NCBI GenBank assembly: GCA_043804925.1
Contig: JAZDIP010000059.1
Coordinates: 1-64,000 of the forward strand
Reading direction: 5' to 3'
DNA: 64,000 bases
From: ChocPot-Mid sp043804925
GTDB lineage: Bacteria > Bacteroidota > Ignavibacteria > Kapaibacteriales > UBA2268
In this document: in pieces, positions 55,405 through 63,648 of the stretch
Numbering within the stretch: position 1 is the stretch's first letter
Layout: the number at the start of each line of letters is the position of its first letter
Position numbers and translations under genes: made by a program
Notes under the pieces: model-generated
What the model was told of the DNA's origin: nothing
Database searches by the model: none
What the model saw: the letters and a program-made list of their open reading frames with translations, nothing else

Positions 55405-55701
55405 TTAATGTTTGCAACACTCTGATATCGGTAAATCAATTATTCCATTAATCTCAAAATAATCATAATTGTAATCAATTGTCATTTCATTTTGAAATTC
55501 CGCAAATCTAAAATCCAAATAAATATTAAGTCCTGATTGCTTTTCAATAATATCACTTGGATATGGTTGTTTAACAATACCAATTTTGTAGGACGGACCG
55601 CAACAACTGTTTCCTTTAGATATTCTAATTCCCTCGGATAATCCCGATTCCGGTGTTACTAACGCTTTCAACTGTACCATTGCTTTTTCCGTTATTATCA
55701 T
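55405..55701 (-). CDS. HesB/IscA-like small protein, ars operon
   Basis: The 98-residue protein starts IITEKAMVQLKAL, as IscA/HesB-fold proteins do, and has GIRISKGNSCCGPSYKIG and a C-terminal ECCKH. The cysteines come as two CC pairs (33-34 and 95-96) where classical IscA has single Cys and CxC. Relatives of this branch occur in arsenic operons and include selenoprotein forms. A thiol- or metalloid-binding role fits better than iron-sulfur assembly. Confidence 0.75.
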   Translation of the reverse strand: MIITEKAMVQLKALVTPESGLSEGIRISKGNSCCGPSYKIGIVKQPYPSDIIEKQSGLNIYLDFRFAEFQNEMTIDYNYDYFEINGIIDLPISECCKH

Positions 55702-55715
55702 TTTTAACTCCTATA

Positions 55716-56774
55716 TCAAAAATTTACCTGTTCTACGGCAAAATACTTTTTCTTAAACCACAACGCTACGTTAACCAAACCTATCATTACAGGTACTTCA
55801 ACCAATGGTCCAATTACTGCTGTGAATGCCTCATCTGAATGTATTGTGAAAACTGCCACAGCTACTGCTATTGCCAATTCAAAGTTATTGCTCGCCGCTG
55901 TGAATGACAATGTCGCTGTCTTCGGATAATTCGCTCCAAACTTTTTTCCAAGCCAAAACGAAACCAAGAACATTATCACAAAATACAACAACAATGGTAT
56001 TGCTATTCTCACAACATCCAATGGTATTTTTACTATGTATTCTCCCTTGAGCGAAAACATTACAACAATAGTGAATAGCAATGCTATCAATGTTATCGGA
56101 CTTATTTTCGGTATGAACTTTTTATGATACCATTCCTTGTTTTTCAATTTAATTAAAGTGAATCTTGTTATGATTCCCGCAATAAACGGTATTCCTAAAT
56201 AGATAAATACACTTTCTGCTATCTGCCCGATTGTTATATCAACCTTGAATCCCTGCAGTCCAAGCCACTCCGGTAAAACGGTTATGAAAACATAAGCATA
56301 AATTGAGAAAAATAAAACCTGAAAAATTGAATTGAATGCCACTAATCCTGCGGCATATTCAGTATCTCCTTTTGCAAGGTCATTCCATACTATAACCATG
56401 GCTATACATCTTGCCAATCCGATTAAAATTAGTCCTGCCATATAATGCGGGTAGTCCTGCAAAAAGACAATCGCAAGCACGAACATTAATATTGGACCAA
56501 TGAGCCAGTTTTGCACAAGAGATAAACTAAGAATCTTGTAGTTTTTAAATACATCACCCAACTCCTCATACTTCACTTTTGCAAGAGGTGGATACATCAT
56601 TAATATTAACCCAATGGCAATCGGGACATTTGTTGTGCCTGAATTAAATTGATTCCAAAAATCAACAATTCCCGGAAACAAATATCCCGAAAATACTCCT
56701 ACAAACATTGCAAGAAATATCCACAATGTTAAGTATCTATCTAAAAAACTGAGTTGCTTTGTTAGTTTTGCCAT
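55716..56774 (-). CDS. acr3: ACR3-family arsenite efflux transporter
   Basis: ACR3 exports arsenite across the inner membrane using the proton gradient. The 352-residue protein has ten membrane helices, the conserved cysteine in GLARCIAMVIVWNDLA (Cys123) and the glutamate in GPLVEVPVMI, both typical of the family. It starts 11 bases downstream of arsM and is followed 14 bases later by the HesB-like gene. Confidence 0.95.
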   Translation of the reverse strand: MAKLTKQLSFLDRYLTLWIFLAMFVGVFSGYLFPGIVDFWNQFNSGTTNVPIAIGLILMMYPPLAKVKYEELGDVFKNYKILSLSLVQNWLIGPILMFVLAIVFLQDYPHYMAGLILIGLARCIAMVIVWNDLAKGDTEYAAGLVAFNSIFQVLFFSIYAYVFITVLPEWLGLQGFKVDITIGQIAESVFIYLGIPFIAGIITRFTLIKLKNKEWYHKKFIPKISPITLIALLFTIVVMFSLKGEYIVKIPLDVVRIAIPLLLYFVIMFLVSFWLGKKFGANYPKTATLSFTAASNNFELAIAVAVAVFTIHSDEAFTAVIGPLVEVPVMIGLVNVALWFKKKYFAVEQVNF

Positions 56775-56785
56775 AATTTCAAAAT

Positions 56786-57580
56786 TTATTTTACTCCCGA
56801 AATAGTAATGCTGTAAATTGCCGTACCAGAGTTAATATAACTTTCAATCTCATGAGCTTCGAGATAATCATTAAGCAATTCTTCAGGTAAAATGACCTCG
56901 TTTTTCTTGTGAATATCGATTTTACTCAATCCTGCTTCCTTAATTATGCTGAGATAATCAGCTATCTGCTCGGCACCTGTTACGCATCCGGTATAAAATT
57001 TTGCTATTGACATCAATCTGTCAGGCAATTCTCCATCCAAAACTATATCAGATATGCAGAAGTTTCCACCGGGCTTCAATACTCTGTGAATTTCGCCGAA
57101 AGCTTTTACTTTATCAGGTACCAAGTTCAAAACGCAGTTGCTTACAACAACATCAACTGTATCATTACTCAAGGGCATGTTTTCAATTTCGCCAAGTATA
57201 AAATCAACATTGTCCGCCTTTAAACTATCTTTATTATAATTCGCTTTGTCAATCATTTCCTCGGTCATATCCAGACCAATTACTTTCCCTGTAGCTCCCA
57301 CTAACTTTGATGCAATGAAAGCATCGTTGCCTGCACCTGAACCTAAATCCAAGACAGTGTGTCCTTGCTTGATATTAGCAAATTCCGTAGGTATTCCGCA
57401 TCCAAGATTCAAATCAGCATCCGGCACATATCCTTCCACTGTGTTGTAATCGTCAGCCATCATATTGAATTCCTGATTGTCACTACATCCGCAGTTGCAA
57501 CCACATCCACCAGTTCCATACATTGCGATTTTGCCGTATTTTTCCTTTACTGTTTCTTTCATCATATCTGATGTTGTCAT
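56786..57580 (-). CDS. arsM: Arsenite S-adenosylmethionine methyltransferase
   Basis: ArsM methylates trivalent arsenic. The SAM-binding motif is VLDLGSGAGND (76-86). The three conserved arsenic-site cysteines are visible: Cys61 (NLGCGIP), Cys149 (VSNCVLNL) and Cys199 (FYTGCVTG). The N-terminus also has GTGGCGCNCGCSD, four cysteines within seven residues, a common but non-essential extension. It is followed by acr3, allowing both methylation and efflux of arsenite. Confidence 0.95.
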   Translation of the reverse strand: MTTSDMMKETVKEKYGKIAMYGTGGCGCNCGCSDNQEFNMMADDYNTVEGYVPDADLNLGCGIPTEFANIKQGHTVLDLGSGAGNDAFIASKLVGATGKVIGLDMTEEMIDKANYNKDSLKADNVDFILGEIENMPLSNDTVDVVVSNCVLNLVPDKVKAFGEIHRVLKPGGNFCISDIVLDGELPDRLMSIAKFYTGCVTGAEQIADYLSIIKEAGLSKIDIHKKNEVILPEELLNDYLEAHEIESYINSGTAIYSITISGVK

Positions 57581-57633
57581 ATTTATATTCCTTTATTATA
57601 AGTTTAAATTTTCTAAATATTAATTGTAAATTT

Positions 57634-58056
57634 TTAATTGTCAATTGTTTGATAAAACTTCGTGAACTCTTCACGAATTTCATCTCTGATTTTTCTGTAA
57701 AAATCCAAAACCTCTTCTTCAGTTCCTTTTGCTTCATAAGGGTCTTCAAATCCGATATGAAGTCTGTTTTTCACATTACCCGTAAACACAGGGCATTTTT
57801 GCTTAGCATTGTCGCAAACTGTGATTACATAATCAAATTCATCATCTTTAAAGCTGTCTGCATTCTTAGGATAGTTGTCCGAAATATCAATGCCGATTTC
57901 CTCCATCACTTTTACAGCTTTGGAGCTTACCATTCCTGCGGGCTGAGTTCCTGCCGAGTAAACTTCAAGTTCAGAGTCAAAGGATTTTAAAATGCCTTCT
58001 GCCATTTGGCTCCTGCATGAATTCCCTGTACACAATACTAAGATTTTTGCTTTCAT
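57634..58056 (-). CDS. arsC: Thioredoxin-coupled arsenate reductase (LMW-PTP family)
   Basis: The P-loop CTGNSCRS gives the nucleophile Cys9 and Arg15. The redox pair Cys81 and Cys88 in TVCDNAKQKCPVF corresponds to Cys82/Cys89 of the pI258-type enzyme, and the DP pair near residue 105 supplies the general acid. It reduces arsenate to arsenite with thioredoxin. It lies nine bases after arsR. Confidence 0.95.
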   Translation of the reverse strand: MKAKILVLCTGNSCRSQMAEGILKSFDSELEVYSAGTQPAGMVSSKAVKVMEEIGIDISDNYPKNADSFKDDEFDYVITVCDNAKQKCPVFTGNVKNRLHIGFEDPYEAKGTEEEVLDFYRKIRDEIREEFTKFYQTIDN

Positions 58057-58065
58057 TTTCTATGC

Positions 58066-58386
58066 CTAACAGATTTTACAAACTTTTTTCGTGAATAATT
58101 TATCCAGATACTTCTTTGCAATTTCCCAGTTTTCCCGGCAAATGCAATAATACACCTTCGGTTGCTTGACTTGCTGAGTAATCAACCCTGCATCCTTCAA
58201 CTCCTTGAGGTGCTGGGATACAGTTGATTGCGAAAGTGGAATAAAATCAACGATATTTCCGCAAAAGCAGGCGTCTTGCGAAGCAAGCAGTTTTAATATC
58301 TGCACCCTTGCAGGATGCCCAAGCGCTTTGGCAAATCTTGCCAGCTTGATTTCCTCATCCGAATATTCACTTTTTTCTTTTTTCAT
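58066..58386 (-). CDS. arsR: ArsR/SmtB-family arsenic-responsive repressor
   Basis: A winged-helix protein with recognition helix SQSTVSQHLKELKDAG and the inducer region DACFCGNIVDF (Cys40 and Cys42). Two further cysteines (Cys103, Cys106) end the protein. Such arrangements bind arsenite and release DNA. It is the first gene of the operon, with a short AGGA site before the ATG and an inverted repeat 19 bases upstream. Confidence 0.93.
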   Translation of the reverse strand: MKKEKSEYSDEEIKLARFAKALGHPARVQILKLLASQDACFCGNIVDFIPLSQSTVSQHLKELKDAGLITQQVKQPKVYYCICRENWEIAKKYLDKLFTKKVCKIC

Positions 58387-58404
58387 GATATTTCCTTATC
58401 GTAT

Positions 58405-58420
58405 ATCGTAAAATTACGAT
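58405..58420. promoter_or_regulatory. Probable ArsR operator
   Basis: ATCGTAAAATTACGAT is a near-perfect inverted repeat with ATCGTAA/TTACGAT arms, placed 19-34 bases before the arsR start. It resembles ATCG...CGAT-type ArsR boxes. A shorter ATCGTAT adjoins it (58398-58404). Confidence 0.65.
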
Positions 58421-58463
58421 GATTGTTTGAAATAAACAAAATATTTTTTCCATTTAGTAAAAT

Positions 58464-58760
58464 GCGTGGAAGGAAGGGGTTATAGAAAATAGAAAATAGA
58501 AAATAGAAAATAGAAAATAGAAAATAGAATACCGGATTCTTTACTTCGTTTGCAAAGACATACTTCGACAAGCTCAGTATGACATATGCGAAAAGTGCGT
58601 GGAAGAAAGGGGTTATAGAAAATAGAAAATAGAAAATAGAAAATAGAAAATAGAAAATAGAAAATAGAATACCGGATTCTTAACTTCGTTCGCAATGACA
58701 AGCTTCGACAAGCTCAGTATGACATAGACGAAAAGTGCGTGGAAGAAAGGAAAAGTGGAA
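58464..58760. repeat. Two-and-a-half tandem units with AGAAAAT microsatellite
   Basis: GCGTGGAAG-AAGG begins units at 58464, 58597 and (partial) 58737. Each full unit has the 7-base word AGAAAAT repeated about 6-7 times, then ACCGGATTCTT, a decayed ATTGC-type hairpin and CTTCGACAAGCTCAGTATGAC. Unit lengths are 133 and 140 bases, differing by one microsatellite word. Confidence 0.8.
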
Positions 58761-58924
58761 AATTCGTTAATTAATAATTGACATTGGACGATTGTAATTA
58801 ATTTTTTTTTGTAGACGGCAGAGGGGAGAAGGGAAAAAGGAGAAGGGAGAGAATTCGGGATTGGTTTATCTGATATTTTTTGGTAAATTTATTATTCTTA
58901 TTTTTTATTATTAAATTGTTATTT
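58761..58924. repeat. Intergenic words: TTAATTAATAATTGACA and GGAGAAGGG
   Basis: The stretch has an AATTGACATTGGACGATTG run and GGGGAGAAGGGAAAAAGGAGAAGGG, as at 37440. No gene or clear regulatory site is visible. Confidence 0.5.
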
Positions 58925-59041
58925 ATGGATGCACCGGATAAGATTAAAAAATTGGTAATCACCGACAGAAAAACAGACAAGCTGGTCTATGAGCTGAATG
59001 GGTTGACGGAGGAGGAGATTAGGATTGTGGAAAATGTATAA
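58925..59041 (+). pseudogene. C-terminal tail remnant of an Eco57I-like restriction-modification enzyme
   Basis: A 38-codon ORF contains DKLVYELNGLTEEEIRIVE. This matches the tail IDxLVYELYGLTEEEIxIVE shared by many type IIG/Eco57I-class enzymes and related DNA methyltransferases. Nothing upstream encodes the enzyme body, so it is a leftover. A second remnant of the same tail occurs at 59854-59886. Confidence 0.6.
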
Positions 59042-59236
59042 TGTATAATTTATAATGTAAAATATAGAATGTAGAATGTAAGACGAACAATTAACTGTGG
59101 ATGATTATAGGAATAAAAAGAAACGCTTCCGGATTCAATCCGAAAGCGTCGGACTAAGGATTCTATCCTTAGCGGTGTAAAATTTTTTCAAATATAATTT
59201 ATTTTGAAATACGAAACAAGGAAAATTTTATTTTTT
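59042..59236. repeat. AATGTATAAT words and two adjacent hairpins
   Basis: AATGTATAATTTATAATGTA-type words are followed by two hairpins: ACGCTT-CCGGATTCAATCCG-AAAGCGT (59123-59149) and CTAAGGAT-TCT-ATCCTTAG (59154-59172). A short T-run (TTTTTT near 59183) follows the second, so they could end transcription towards the NYN gene, but could equally be dispersed palindromes. Confidence 0.5.
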
Positions 59237-59851
59237 ATGAAAAACAGAGTAATAACTTATATTGATGGTTTTAATTTATATTTTGGATTAAAATAAAAAG
59301 GGTGGCGAAAATACTATTGGTTGAATCTTATTGAATTATCAAAAAAGATTCTAAAAGAAGATCAAACATTGGTGAGTGTAAAATATTTTACTGCAAGAAT
59401 TGAAATGCCTGAGGATAAAAGAAAACGGCAACTACAATTCTTGGAAGCCCTTGAAACTTTAGATAAAATTGAAATGTTTTTTGGTAAATATTTGACAACA
59501 ACAATGCAATGTAGGAATTGCGGAGCTAATTGGATTAAATCGAACGAAAAAGAAACCGATGTTAATATTGCAATTGAACTATTAACGGATGCAATTAAAG
59601 ATAGCTTTGACACAGCATTGATAATATCCGGAGATAGTGATTTGTCTCCGGCAATCAGAAGAACAAAACAATTATGTCCCGGGAAAAAAATAATATCAGT
59701 ATTTCCTCCAAACCGAGTATCTATTGAATTACAAAATAGTGCCGATGGATATTTTGTTCTATCTGAAAGTAAAATTAAAGGTAGTCTATTTCCGGATGAA
59801 ATAATCAAACCTGATGGTTTTGTTCTGCACAAGCCAATCGAATGGAAATAA
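59237..59851 (+). pseudogene. NYN-domain (LabA-like) ribonuclease with premature ochre stop
   Basis: The frame opens at ATG 59237 with RVITYIDGFNLYFGLK, then TAA at 59294-59296, then continues KGWRKYYWLNLIELS to the end without further stops. NYN proteins of this type normally read GL(K/R)xKGW without interruption. The later acids are in EKETDVNIAIELLTDA and the NYN core IISGDSDLSPAI, and there is a zinc-ribbon-like CRNCGANW. Translation restarting at TTG 59321 would lack the first catalytic aspartate (YIDGFN). It is probably inactive. Confidence 0.75.
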
Positions 59852-59853
59852 AA

Positions 59854-59977
59854 ATAGACAAGCTGGTTTATGAGTTGTATGGGCTGAAAAATTGTCTGAA
59901 CGGGGATTTATGGGATTTGCGGGAGTACAGGATTTCCATTTTCCGGTTAATCATATAAATCCCAAAAATCCCAGTTC
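59854..59977. repeat. Second restriction-enzyme tail remnant and AAATCCC palindrome
   Basis: 59854-59886 encodes IDKLVYELYGL, another copy of the tail seen at 58925. It is followed by an imperfect long inverted repeat, GAACGGGGATTTATGGGATTT against AAATCCCAAAAATCCCAGTTC (59898-59977). The NYN pseudogene thus lies between two tail remnants. Confidence 0.55.
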
Positions 59978-60269
59978 CGACAAAAAAACTTTGCGTCTTT
60001 GCCACTTTGCGAGAAATTTTTCTTAACAAACTATAAAAATTCGAGATTGCTTCACTTCGTTCGCAATGACCGAACTGGAAAGTGATGGGAAGAAAGGAAA
60101 AGTGGAAAACTAATTGATAATTGTCAATTGTTAATTGGTTTTTTTTTACTCATCACTCCTAAAAGCCTAAATGTCTAAACCCCTAAACTACTAACGCTCA
60201 AACATTAAAAATTAAGACTAATCGTTTATATAAACTTATATAAATTCATATAAAGATTATGAGGTTAAT
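59978..60269. repeat. Mixed dispersed repeats before the E1 gene
   Basis: In order: ACTTTGCGTCTTTGCCACTT, an ATTGCTTCACTTCGTTCGCAATGAC hairpin (60048), GATAATTGTCAATTGTTAATTGG, CCTAAATGTCTAAACCCC-type words and TTATATAAACTTATATAAATT just before the ATG. No gene is present. The last element may contain the promoter. Confidence 0.5.
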
Positions 60270-62468
60270 ATGGCAAAGAAAAATACGAGTGTTAATAAAT
60301 TAAAAACTTCGAAACCAAAAACAACTGCAAAAGCAACAAAAGATGAGTCGGTCGGTAAGGTTTTGAACCATTATCTCGAGCCGAAACATGTTAAGATGAA
60401 TTATATGGGCGTGGAAAGGGAATTGCTATTAAACTGCCCCTTCGACGGCAGAAATTTCACGAAAGAAACAATGTTCCAATGGTACAGGGAAATTCATCTC
60501 GGCAGACGTTTGGACGAAAAAGCCGGACTATACGTAAAAATGGCTAAGGGATGGTCGTATCATGCTTCTTTTGCCGGACATGACGGAATTCAGCTTGCAA
60601 TCGGTAAGATTTTCAGACAAGGCAAAGACTTTTTATTTCCGTATTATCGTGACATGATGACTTCGCTATCATCAGGAATTACAGTAGAGGAGATTTTGTT
60701 GAACGGCTTGAGTAAGGAAGCAGACGTTGCAGGCGGAGGCAGGCACATGAGCAACCATTTTGCAAAACCTTCAATAGGAATTCAAAATGTATCGTCATGT
60801 ACAGGTAACCATGCACAGCATGCGGCAGGAGTTGCAAGAGCAATAAAGAAATACAAAAGTGATGCTATTGCGATTTATTCAAGCGGTGAATCAGCTTGCT
60901 CTGAGGGCTATTTTTGGGAGGCGGTAAACTGCGCTACTTTAGAGAAACTGCCTGTGATTTTCGTCATTCAAAACAATAAATACGGGATATCTGTACCTAT
61001 ATACGAACAAACTGCAAATGCTCAAATATCAGATAATTACAGCGGAATGAAAAACCTTATGATTTTCAACTGTAACGGAAGATGCCCTTTCAACTCATTC
61101 AACACACTTGTCGAAGCAAGAGAATATGTTCTTTCAGGCAAGGGACCCGCTATGGTTCATGCCGACTGCGACAGAATTGGGGCACATTCAAACTCTGACC
61201 CGCACATGCTTTACAGAACAGAAGGGGAGATAGCCGAATCTATGAAACGTGACCCGATGCTTCAACTGAGATTCAGTTTGCTGGATAATGGCATAACAAC
61301 AGAAGAAGAATTGTTGAAAATTGAAAAAGAAAACCAGGAATATATATTCGAAATGGCTGATAAAGTTGAGAAAATGCCCGATGCTAACGGGAAGTCATAC
61401 GGTCAGTTTGTTTTGCCCGAATCCTTTGTAAAGCCGGAAGATAACACTGAAAAAGAAGGCAAGGAAGGTGATGAGGTTATATCGTATTTACAGGGAATAA
61501 ATTTGGGTTTAAAGGAGGAATTTAGACGGAATCCAAATACATTTTTATGGGGGCAGGACGTAGCTTCAGTACAAAAACAGGGAGTGTTTAATGTCTGTAA
61601 AGGAATGCTTGATGAATTTGGAAAAGAAAGAATATTCAATGCCCCGATAGCCGAAAATAATATCGTTGGAACAGCAAATGGGTTTTGCAGATTCAGCAAG
61701 GATATATGGGTAGTTATTGAGGGTGCAGAGTTTGCCGACTACTTTTGGCCTGCAATGGACCAGCTTGTAGAACACTCACACGAATATTGGAGGACCAAAG
61801 GACAATATGCACCAAATGTTGTAATCAGGTTAGCAAGCGGGGGCTATATTCAGGGCGGCTTATATCACTCTCAGAACCTGGAAGGAACATTTACGACACT
61901 GCCCGGTATCAGAATAGTCAGCCCTGCATTTGCAGACGACGCACTTGGTCTGATGAGGAATGCCATGCGTTCAAAAGGAGTTACTATGTACTTAGAGCCC
62001 AAGTTCTTATACAATTTCAAACAGGCATCAACTTACATACCTGATGCCGAACACATAGTACCCTTCGGAAAGGGTAAAATCAGGCTAGTTGGCAAGGATG
62101 TTACTATTGTAAGTTATGGCTCGGGAGTACATTTAAGTCTATTAGCAGCCAAGGATTTAGAGAATGAAGGAATATCGGTTGAAATAGTGGATTTACGTTC
62201 ACTGATACCATGGGATAAAGAGATTGTCAGAAATAGTGTCAGGAAGACAAACAGAGTACTGGTTGTACACGAAGATAAAAAGACCGGAGGGTTTGGTGGA
62301 GAGATAGTTTCAGAAATCTCAAGTGAATTGTTTAAATATCTTGATGCACCTGTACTTAGAGTATGCTCAAAAGATGCTCCGGTCGGCTTTGCAAAGAGCT
62401 ATGAAGACGAGACTTTATTAAATAAAACAGATATAATAGAAAGTGTCAGGAAAGTTTATCACTATTAA
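60270..62468 (+). CDS. Fused E1 alpha/beta 2-oxo acid dehydrogenase (branched-chain type)
   Basis: Residues ~60-390 form the alpha part: thiamine-diphosphate region SSGESACSEGYFWEAVN ... LPVIFVIQNNKYGIS, and HSNSDPHMYR-like loop sequence. Residues ~410-732 form the beta part: AEFADYFWPAMDQLVEHSHEYW, LASGGYIQGGLYHSQNLE, LRSLIPWDKEIV and VVHEDKKTGGFGGE. The natural fusion (732 aa) occurs in Bacteroidota and related groups and decarboxylates branched-chain or pyruvate-like 2-oxo acids. The thiamine-site GDG reads GES, which is a variant of the SSGEG form. E2 and E3 genes are not nearby. The N-terminal ~30 residues are a lysine-rich extension. Confidence 0.9.
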   Translation: MAKKNTSVNKLKTSKPKTTAKATKDESVGKVLNHYLEPKHVKMNYMGVERELLLNCPFDGRNFTKETMFQWYREIHLGRRLDEKAGLYVKMAKGWSYHASFAGHDGIQLAIGKIFRQGKDFLFPYYRDMMTSLSSGITVEEILLNGLSKEADVAGGGRHMSNHFAKPSIGIQNVSSCTGNHAQHAAGVARAIKKYKSDAIAIYSSGESACSEGYFWEAVNCATLEKLPVIFVIQNNKYGISVPIYEQTANAQISDNYSGMKNLMIFNCNGRCPFNSFNTLVEAREYVLSGKGPAMVHADCDRIGAHSNSDPHMLYRTEGEIAESMKRDPMLQLRFSLLDNGITTEEELLKIEKENQEYIFEMADKVEKMPDANGKSYGQFVLPESFVKPEDNTEKEGKEGDEVISYLQGINLGLKEEFRRNPNTFLWGQDVASVQKQGVFNVCKGMLDEFGKERIFNAPIAENNIVGTANGFCRFSKDIWVVIEGAEFADYFWPAMDQLVEHSHEYWRTKGQYAPNVVIRLASGGYIQGGLYHSQNLEGTFTTLPGIRIVSPAFADDALGLMRNAMRSKGVTMYLEPKFLYNFKQASTYIPDAEHIVPFGKGKIRLVGKDVTIVSYGSGVHLSLLAAKDLENEGISVEIVDLRSLIPWDKEIVRNSVRKTNRVLVVHEDKKTGGFGGEIVSEISSELFKYLDAPVLRVCSKDAPVGFAKSYEDETLLNKTDIIESVRKVYHY

Positions 62469-62659
62469 CAGATATTGTGGAAAAAATGAAACAGTTTTAA
62501 TCAAAGCGTAAAAGTGTGTAATTATCTTGACACAAAATATAGAAAATATATAAAAAAATATATCAATACATTGAATTGCCATCAAAAATGGGATTTTTTT
62601 ATTGCAGGTAAACAATAGTTATGTAAATTTGTATTCGCGAAAAAAGTCTTTTTGCGAAA

Positions 62660-62734
62660 AGCGCCCGTAGCTCAACTGGATAGAGTGTTGGATTCCGGTT
62701 CCAAAGGCTGGGGGTTCGATTCCCTTCGGGCGTA
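62660..62734 (+). tRNA. tRNA-Arg (anticodon CCG)
   Basis: The 75-base cloverleaf has acceptor GCGCCCG paired with CGGGCGT, a D arm (AGCTCAACTGGATAGAGT), an anticodon stem TTGGA/TCCAA with loop TTCCGGT (anticodon CCG) and a T arm GGGGGTTCGATTCCC. Discriminator base A follows; CCA is not encoded. It reads the rare CGG arginine codon. Confidence 0.93.
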
Positions 62735-62788
62735 CGAGGGAAGAAAAAGACTAAAGAGAGTTTAAAAAAGGAAAAATTGATTATATAA

Positions 62789-63544
62789 ATGGCAAATTTG
62801 AACGACAAAACGGGTAAGGAACAGAAGATTTCCAAGTCAAAAGATAGGGAAACCGCTGATGTTCAATCGGGTAATACGATTGAAAGAGTACAGCAATTTA
62901 TTTATGAAAACAGTAAAGCAATCAGCTATGGCTTGATTGGTTTGATTGTCATTGTAGCTCTTGCATTTTTCTTGAGCAGTTACTTAGAAAAATCATCTGC
63001 TGAAGACAAAGAAAAAGCAATGGTTGCATTAACGCGGATAATGCCCTTATATGATGCCCCTGATTACAAAAAAGCATTATTTGGGGATTCTTCAGCAACC
63101 GTTAGAGGAGAAAGAGTAATTGGTTTGTTGGAAATTGTTGATAAATACGAGAGTACAGACCAAGGTAAATTAGCGGCTTTATATGCAGGTACATCTTACC
63201 TTGCATTAAATAAAGCTCAGGAAGCCGTTGAATTTTTTGAAATTGCAACGGATTCACAATCAAAAGTTGTTTTGACCGGAGCTTATGCAGGCTTGGGAGC
63301 TTGCTATGAATTGTTAAATGACAATGACAAAGCTGCTGAATATTATGTAAAATCTGCAGAAATTGCAATAGCTGAATCAACAAAAGCTCGTTATAATTAT
63401 TACGCCGCAAAGATTTACGAGAAATCGGGAGACAAAGAATCGGCGGCAAAAATATACAGGGAAATAATTGCAAAAGATAAATTTTCAGAATTTTCGAATT
63501 ATTCAAGATCCGGTTTGGTTAGACTTGGCATGAAAATTGATTAG
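62789..63544 (+). CDS. Membrane-anchored TPR protein
   Basis: A charged ~45-residue N-terminus precedes one membrane helix (AISYGLIGLIVIVALAFFL, ~residues 49-67). The periplasmic part has TPR-like units (LAALYAGTSYLALNKAQEAVE, AYAGLGACYELLNDNDKAAEYY, YYAAKIYEKSGDKESAAKIY). The architecture resembles YfgM/TPR_21 proteins that assist the SecYEG translocon with periplasmic chaperones. A comparable role is plausible but unproven. Confidence 0.75.
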   Translation: MANLNDKTGKEQKISKSKDRETADVQSGNTIERVQQFIYENSKAISYGLIGLIVIVALAFFLSSYLEKSSAEDKEKAMVALTRIMPLYDAPDYKKALFGDSSATVRGERVIGLLEIVDKYESTDQGKLAALYAGTSYLALNKAQEAVEFFEIATDSQSKVVLTGAYAGLGACYELLNDNDKAAEYYVKSAEIAIAESTKARYNYYAAKIYEKSGDKESAAKIYREIIAKDKFSEFSNYSRSGLVRLGMKID

Positions 63545-63648
63545 TTGAATTTGTTTATATATATTAGGAAAAAATTTAAGGAAAATGAATGCAAAAAAGA
63601 TTAATAAATAGATTTTTCGTTATAAATAATAATTTTTTAGGAGGTAAC

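Noticed and set aside
2507..59851. Stop-codon reassignment, because several ORFs have a single in-frame TAA or TAG.
   Set aside because: TAA, TAG and TGA all end clearly intact genes in the window (for example cysS with TGA, the GIY-YIG gene with TAG). The interrupted genes are accessory and some also have frameshifts, so decay or sequence error is simpler.
62599..62835. Minus-strand frame across the tRNA-Arg gene.
   Set aside because: It is antisense to a clear tRNA cloverleaf and has no coding features.
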